Source: an uncultured Oscillospiraceae bacterium (GTDB lineage Bacteria > Bacillota > Clostridia > Oscillospirales > Oscillospiraceae). From it: 32,991 nt of DNA. Under the pieces are notes generated by a model. The model was given only the letters and a program-made list of their open reading frames with translations. It was not told the DNA's origin and ran no database searches. Shown here piece by piece: positions 31,646 to 32,991 of the stretch. The DNA lies in NCBI GenBank assembly GCA_934597175.1, contig CAKTQR010000024.1, forward strand, positions 1 through 32,991, given 5' to 3'. Position 1 is the first letter of the stretch. Each line of letters starts with the position of its first letter. The position numbers and the translations under genes are program-made.

Positions 31646-32506
31646 TCACAGTAACATCATCAGTGTTCCAACGACTATGAGCGCAAGGCCGAACGCCGCC
31701 TTTTTGCTCAGGCGCTCTTTAAACACCAGTGCCGAGAAACCGATGGAGACAAGAATGCTCAGCTTATCGATGGGGACAACGACGCTTGCAAGGCCGTCCT
31801 GCAGCGCCTTGTAGTAGCAAAGCCACGAGCCGCCGGTCGCAAGGCCGGACAGGCAGATAAAGCCCAGCTCGTTTTTGGGTATGACCTTGAGCGTGTGCTG
31901 CTTGCCTTTAACAAACACGATGAGCCACGCCATCACGAGCACAACGCCCGTGCGTATGGCCGTCCCGAGGCTCGATTCAACGCCGTCTATGCCGATCTTG
32001 CCGAGTATGGAGGTCAGCGACGCAAATACAGCGGACAAAACTGCGTATAGGAGCCAGCTTTTCTTTTCCGTCTTTTCACCGCTGTCGGCCTTTTTCTCGA
32101 TCATCATGAATGTGCCGATGCCGATAAGGATAACGGCAATGCCCTTGAGCCACGAGACCGGCTCGCCGAGGAATACAAGTGCAAGCAGAATGGTCAGAAC
32201 CGTTGAGGATTTGTCGATGGGCACGACCTTGTTGACATTGCCTAACTGCAAGGCTCTAAAATAGCACAGCCACGATGCGCCGGTCGCAAGGCCCGACAGG
32301 ATGAGAAACACCCATGTTTTTGTACTGAGAGTCGTTATCGTCGGGGCAGAGCCAACTATCCAAACCATCAGCCACGAGAAAATGAGCACGACGATGGTGC
32401 GTATCGCCGTTGCTGCGTCAGAGTCCGTTTTCCTTATGCCGCACTTGGCGAGCACCGAGGTCAGTCCGGCAAACAGTGCCGAGCCCAGCGCAAAAAGAAC
32501 CCACAT
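31646..32506 (-). CDS. EamA (DMT) family transporter
   Basis: 286 residues from the ATG at 32506, chosen for its GAAGGG site; longer frames have no ribosome site. It contains two homologous halves (about 1-140 and 145-286), each an EamA domain. Matching blocks are LTSVLAKCGIRKTDSDAATA vs LTSILGKIGIDGVESSLGTA, and GLATGASWLCYFRALQLG vs GLATGGSWLCYYKALQDG. About ten membrane helices are present. The family exports or imports small metabolites such as amino acids, with unknown specificity here. Monocistronic or with the small peptide, ending at the terminator at 31504. Confidence 0.93.
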   Translation of the reverse strand: MWVLFALGSALFAGLTSVLAKCGIRKTDSDAATAIRTIVVLIFSWLMVWIVGSAPTITTLSTKTWVFLILSGLATGASWLCYFRALQLGNVNKVVPIDKSSTVLTILLALVFLGEPVSWLKGIAVILIGIGTFMMIEKKADSGEKTEKKSWLLYAVLSAVFASLTSILGKIGIDGVESSLGTAIRTGVVLVMAWLIVFVKGKQHTLKVIPKNELGFICLSGLATGGSWLCYYKALQDGLASVVVPIDKLSILVSIGFSALVFKERLSKKAAFGLALIVVGTLMMLL

Positions 32507-32573
32507 GAAAATGCCCTTCTTTACTGTTTTCATTATTACACAGGGGTTTGAAAAAATTGAGCAGGCGCAATTT

Positions 32574-32602
32574 ATAATACCACAAATTTTACTGTTTGGC
32601 AC
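32574..32602 (-). promoter_or_regulatory. Possible promoter of the EamA gene
   Basis: Minus strand GTGCCA (32597-32602), 17-nt spacer, TATTAT (32574-32579). The -35 is four of six from consensus. The start codon is about 70 nt downstream. Confidence 0.4.
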
Positions 32603-32705
32603 ACCGGTAAGTAAAAAAGCAACCCACAAATGTGGACTGTTGTTGCGATTTTCGACGGAAAGAAATTTTAGAACGAAATTGAAAAATCACGCATGGGGAG
32701 AGTTT

Positions 32706-32729
32706 GAGAGGGGATGGTATTCCCCTCTC
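32706..32729. other. GC-rich hairpin in the EamA-tRNA gap
   Basis: Stem GAGAGGGG / CCCCTCTC with an eight-base loop. No T-run follows on either strand, and no gene is adjacent. The rest of the 270-bp gap shows nothing else convincing. Confidence 0.4.
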
Positions 32730-32776
32730 GCCCATAATTGAGCGAAGCGGATAATTGCGCCGAAGGCGTGGGTCAC

Positions 32777-32808
32777 AAAAAAAGACACGCAGTAGCGTGT
32801 CTTTTTTT
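32777..32808 (-). terminator. Terminator of the tRNA genes
   Basis: Stem AAAAGACACGC / GCGTGTCTTTT with loop AGTA; on the minus strand TTTTTTTG follows. It lies directly after the CCA end of tRNA-Glu. Confidence 0.92.
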
Positions 32809-32882
32809 GGTGACCCGTACGGGAATCGAACCCATGTTACCGCCGTGAAAGGGCGGTGTCTTAACCGCTTGACCAACGGGCC
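32808..32882 (-). tRNA. tRNA-Glu (anticodon TTC)
   Basis: Cloverleaf on the minus strand: acceptor GGCCCGT / ACGGGTC, anticodon stem CCGCC / GGCGG with loop CTTTCAC (anticodon TTC), T-loop TTCGATT, discriminator A, CCA encoded at 32808-32810. Confidence 0.96.
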
Positions 32883-32890
32883 TAAATTAA

Positions 32891-32918
32891 GGCGCAGGTA
32901 AAAATATCTGCGCCTTTT
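32891..32918 (-). other. Hairpin between the two tRNA genes
   Basis: Stem GGCGCAG / CTGCGCC with a ten-base loop, between tRNA-Met and tRNA-Glu. On the minus strand only TTAATTT follows, so it may be a weak terminator or a processing signal of a joint tRNA transcript. Confidence 0.5.
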
Positions 32919-32991
32919 TGGTAGCGGCACCTGGATTCGAACCGGGGACACTGCGGGTATGAACCGCATGCTCTAGCCAACTGAGCTATGC
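32919..32991 (-). tRNA. tRNA-Met (anticodon CAT), 5' end cut by the window
   Basis: Minus strand: D-arm GCTC...GAGC, anticodon stem TGCGG / CCGCA with loop TTCATAC (CAT), T-loop TTCGAAT, acceptor 3' strand TGCCGCT, discriminator A and encoded CCA. About four bases of the 5' acceptor strand lie beyond the window. Elongator versus initiator cannot be fully settled without the missing 5' end. Confidence 0.9.

Overview
The window looks like chromosome from a low-to-moderate GC Gram-positive gut-type bacterium of the class Clostridia, probably Oscillospiraceae/Ruminococcaceae. This rests on strong AGGAGG-type ribosome sites, TTGACA/TATAAT promoters with extended TG, frequent TTG and GTG starts, and the style of the integrase, sigma-like and NUDIX proteins. 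No marker gene fixes the genus.

Region 1 (33-20440, all minus strand) is an AT-richer accessory island of fourteen genes. In transcription order: three paralogous zinc-ribbon proteins (two with C-terminal membrane anchors), a 661-residue protein of unknown fold, an Hsp70-like ATPase overlapping a long coiled-coil protein, two small paralogous zinc-ribbon proteins, a coiled-coil protein, a small ESCRT-III-like protein, a Vps4/katanin-class AAA ATPase with a helical N-terminal domain, a second AAA protein whose Walker B acids are lost, a 1598-residue superfamily 1 helicase with a transglutaminase-like domain and a nuclease-like tail, and a seven-repeat RCC1 propeller. Genes from 10760 down to 6170 are almost contiguous. 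The three leading zinc-ribbon genes each have a near-identical promoter with a palindromic operator, and two are followed by near-identical terminators. My best reading is an undescribed, chaperone- and helicase-linked ESCRT-III/Vps4-type membrane or stress-response system. The AAA, Hsp70, helicase and RCC1 assignments rest on motifs. The ESCRT-III and MIT-like assignments are inference from architecture and context.

Region 2 (20875-27193) is a complete small integrative element of about 6.3 kb in the 3' end of tRNA-Arg(CCG), bounded by 47-bp direct repeats. It carries a tyrosine integrase, an XRE repressor and divergent operon with an excisionase-like protein, two helix-turn-helix proteins (one replication-initiator-like), iteron-like repeats, a sigma-factor-like protein, a ribbon-helix-helix regulator with three palindromic operators, and a probable type I toxin/antisense-RNA pair beside attL. 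Putative integrase arm sites lie inside both ends. The element also brings a terminator that replaces the one it separated from the tRNA. No conjugation or capsid genes are present.

Region 3 (27225-32991) is GC-richer ordinary chromosome: a pyridoxamine-phosphate-oxidase-like flavoprotein, a NUDIX hydrolase, an acyltransferase-3 membrane protein, a UbiB/AarF-family kinase-like protein with a membrane-anchored partner, an EamA transporter followed by a possible tiny hydrophobic peptide, then tRNA-Glu(TTC) and a partial tRNA-Met(CAT).
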